Source: Nocardioidaceae bacterium (GTDB taxonomy: Bacteria > Actinomycetota > Actinomycetes > Propionibacteriales > Nocardioidaceae). From it: DNA of 5,398 nucleotides. The position numbers and the translations under genes are program-made. The notes under the pieces were generated by a model. It did no database searches and was not told the DNA's origin. It saw only the letters and a list, made by a program, of their open reading frames with translations. Of the stretch, positions 4,662-5,398 are shown in pieces (within the stretch, counting starts at the first letter, position 1; each line of letters begins with the position of its first letter). Location of the stretch: assembly GCA_013696365.1 (NCBI GenBank), contig JACCYS010000058.1, forward strand, positions 1-5,398, given 5' to 3'.

Positions 4662-5398
4662 TCAGACTTGGTACGTGACGTCTGGTGCCGCGAGGTCGAG
4701 CGATCTCTCGAAGGCCGGTCGCGCCTCGGCCAGCACCTGCTGCGGGTCGTGCCACGGAGGCACATGGGTCAGCAGCAGCCTCCCGACACCGGCAGCGGCG
4801 GCATGCTCTGCCGCCTGCCGCCCGGTCAGATGCAGATCGGGCGGGTTGTCCGCGCCCTCGACGAAGGACGCCTCACACAGCAGCACATCGGCGGCGCGCG
4901 CCAGATCGACCAGTGCCGCGCACGGCCCGGTGTCCCCGGAGTACACCAGCGACCGCGTCCCCGCCTCGACCCGCACGGCGTACGACTCGACCGGGTGCAT
5001 GACCCGACACACCCGCACAGTGAAGGGTCCCAGAATGAGCGGCTGCGTCGCACTCCACTCGACGAAGTCGAAGACGGCGTCGATGCCTGCCCTGCCGGCC
5101 GCACCATCCACCTGGACCAGCCGCTCGGCCGCGCCCGACGGCGCGAGTACCGGCAGCCGGGACTGGCGACCGGCCGGGCCATAGGTGCGCACCACGTAGA
5201 GCGACGCCAGATCAACGAAGTGGTCGACATGCAGGTGGCTCAGCGCCACGGCGTCGACGTCGGCGAGCTCGACGTGGCGCTGCAACGCACCGAGGGCGCC
5301 GTTGCCGAGATCCAGCACCAGCGAGTACGTCCGCCCCTCGTGCGGCGCCTGCAACAGATAGCAACTGGCGGGGGACTCGGGGCCGGGGAAAGAGCCGG
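4662..5398 (-). CDS. MBL-fold phosphodiesterase (Rv1339-like), 5' end outside the window
   Basis: A metallo-beta-lactamase-fold metal-dependent hydrolase. Of the protein 244 complete codons are visible; numbering starts at the first full codon (5396). The fragment opens with GSFPGPESPASCYL, which continues the family's N-terminal strand region, so the true start is beyond 5398. Metal ligands are visible: SHLHVDH gives H54, H56, D58 and H59; then H134 in VMHPVES, D155 in YSGDTG and H211 in LLTHVPPW. H189 in DLHLTG is also conserved. The closest relative I recognise is mycobacterial Rv1339, reported as an atypical cAMP phosphodiesterase; ribonuclease Z-type activity is the main alternative. In mycobacteria this gene is directly upstream of rph on the same strand, but here it points the opposite way. 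The gene ends 57 bp from the tRNA, and I see no clear terminator between them. Confidence 0.9.
   Translation of the reverse strand, partial: GSFPGPESPASCYLLQAPHEGRTYSLVLDLGNGALGALQRHVELADVDAVALSHLHVDHFVDLASLYVVRTYGPAGRQSRLPVLAPSGAAERLVQVDGAAGRAGIDAVFDFVEWSATQPLILGPFTVRVCRVMHPVESYAVRVEAGTRSLVYSGDTGPCAALVDLARAADVLLCEASFVEGADNPPDLHLTGRQAAEHAAAAGVGRLLLTHVPPWHDPQQVLAEARPAFERSLDLAAPDVTYQV

Overview
The window is GC-rich, with strong G/C preference at third codon positions, GTG starts, GTGA stop/start overlaps and TANNNT-type -10 boxes. Its proteins look actinobacterial: RNase PH, RdgB, a DUF3618 start, and a phosphodiesterase resembling mycobacterial Rv1339. I read it as chromosomal DNA of an Actinomycetota species and cannot name the genus. 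No transposase, integrase, phage gene or CRISPR array is visible.

Layout, left to right. (1) 1-96, minus: start of a DUF3618 gene running off the left edge, with a strong ribosome binding site and a perfect hairpin just upstream. (2) 97-337: divergent intergenic region with a 22-bp tandem repeat array (three identical copies, a fourth with one change, a degenerate fifth) abutting a promoter for a probably leaderless rph. (3) 338-1737, plus: rph and rdgB, overlapping by GTGA. (4) 1734-2203, plus: remains of an APH(6)-type small-molecule kinase starting on the rdgB stop codon, its catalytic centre deleted. (5) 2206-2669, minus: an ohr peroxidase gene with both catalytic cysteines but a one-base frameshift between them. 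(6) 2743-3389, plus: acylphosphatase (leaderless promoter) and a DUF202 membrane protein. (7) 3408-4457, minus: an intact aldo/keto reductase. (8) 4531-4604, plus: a well-formed tRNA with leucine anticodon UAG but a short, class I variable loop, unlike normal bacterial tRNA-Leu. (9) 4662-5398, minus: metallo-beta-lactamase-fold phosphodiesterase whose start lies beyond the right edge.

The functional core is RNA and nucleotide housekeeping: RNase PH trims tRNA 3' ends and RdgB destroys deaminated purine nucleotides. Around it sit small accessory genes for peroxide and carbonyl detoxification, acyl phosphate removal and a membrane protein, two of them decayed. In mycobacteria the phosphodiesterase gene lies directly upstream of and co-directional with rph-rdgB. 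Here it faces the other way about 3.5 kb off, and the whole order fits a single inversion with ends near the repeat array and near 4605-4661.

The items most worth a second look are the short-variable-loop tRNA-Leu(UAG), the repeat array at the rph promoter, the inferred inversion and the two broken genes.
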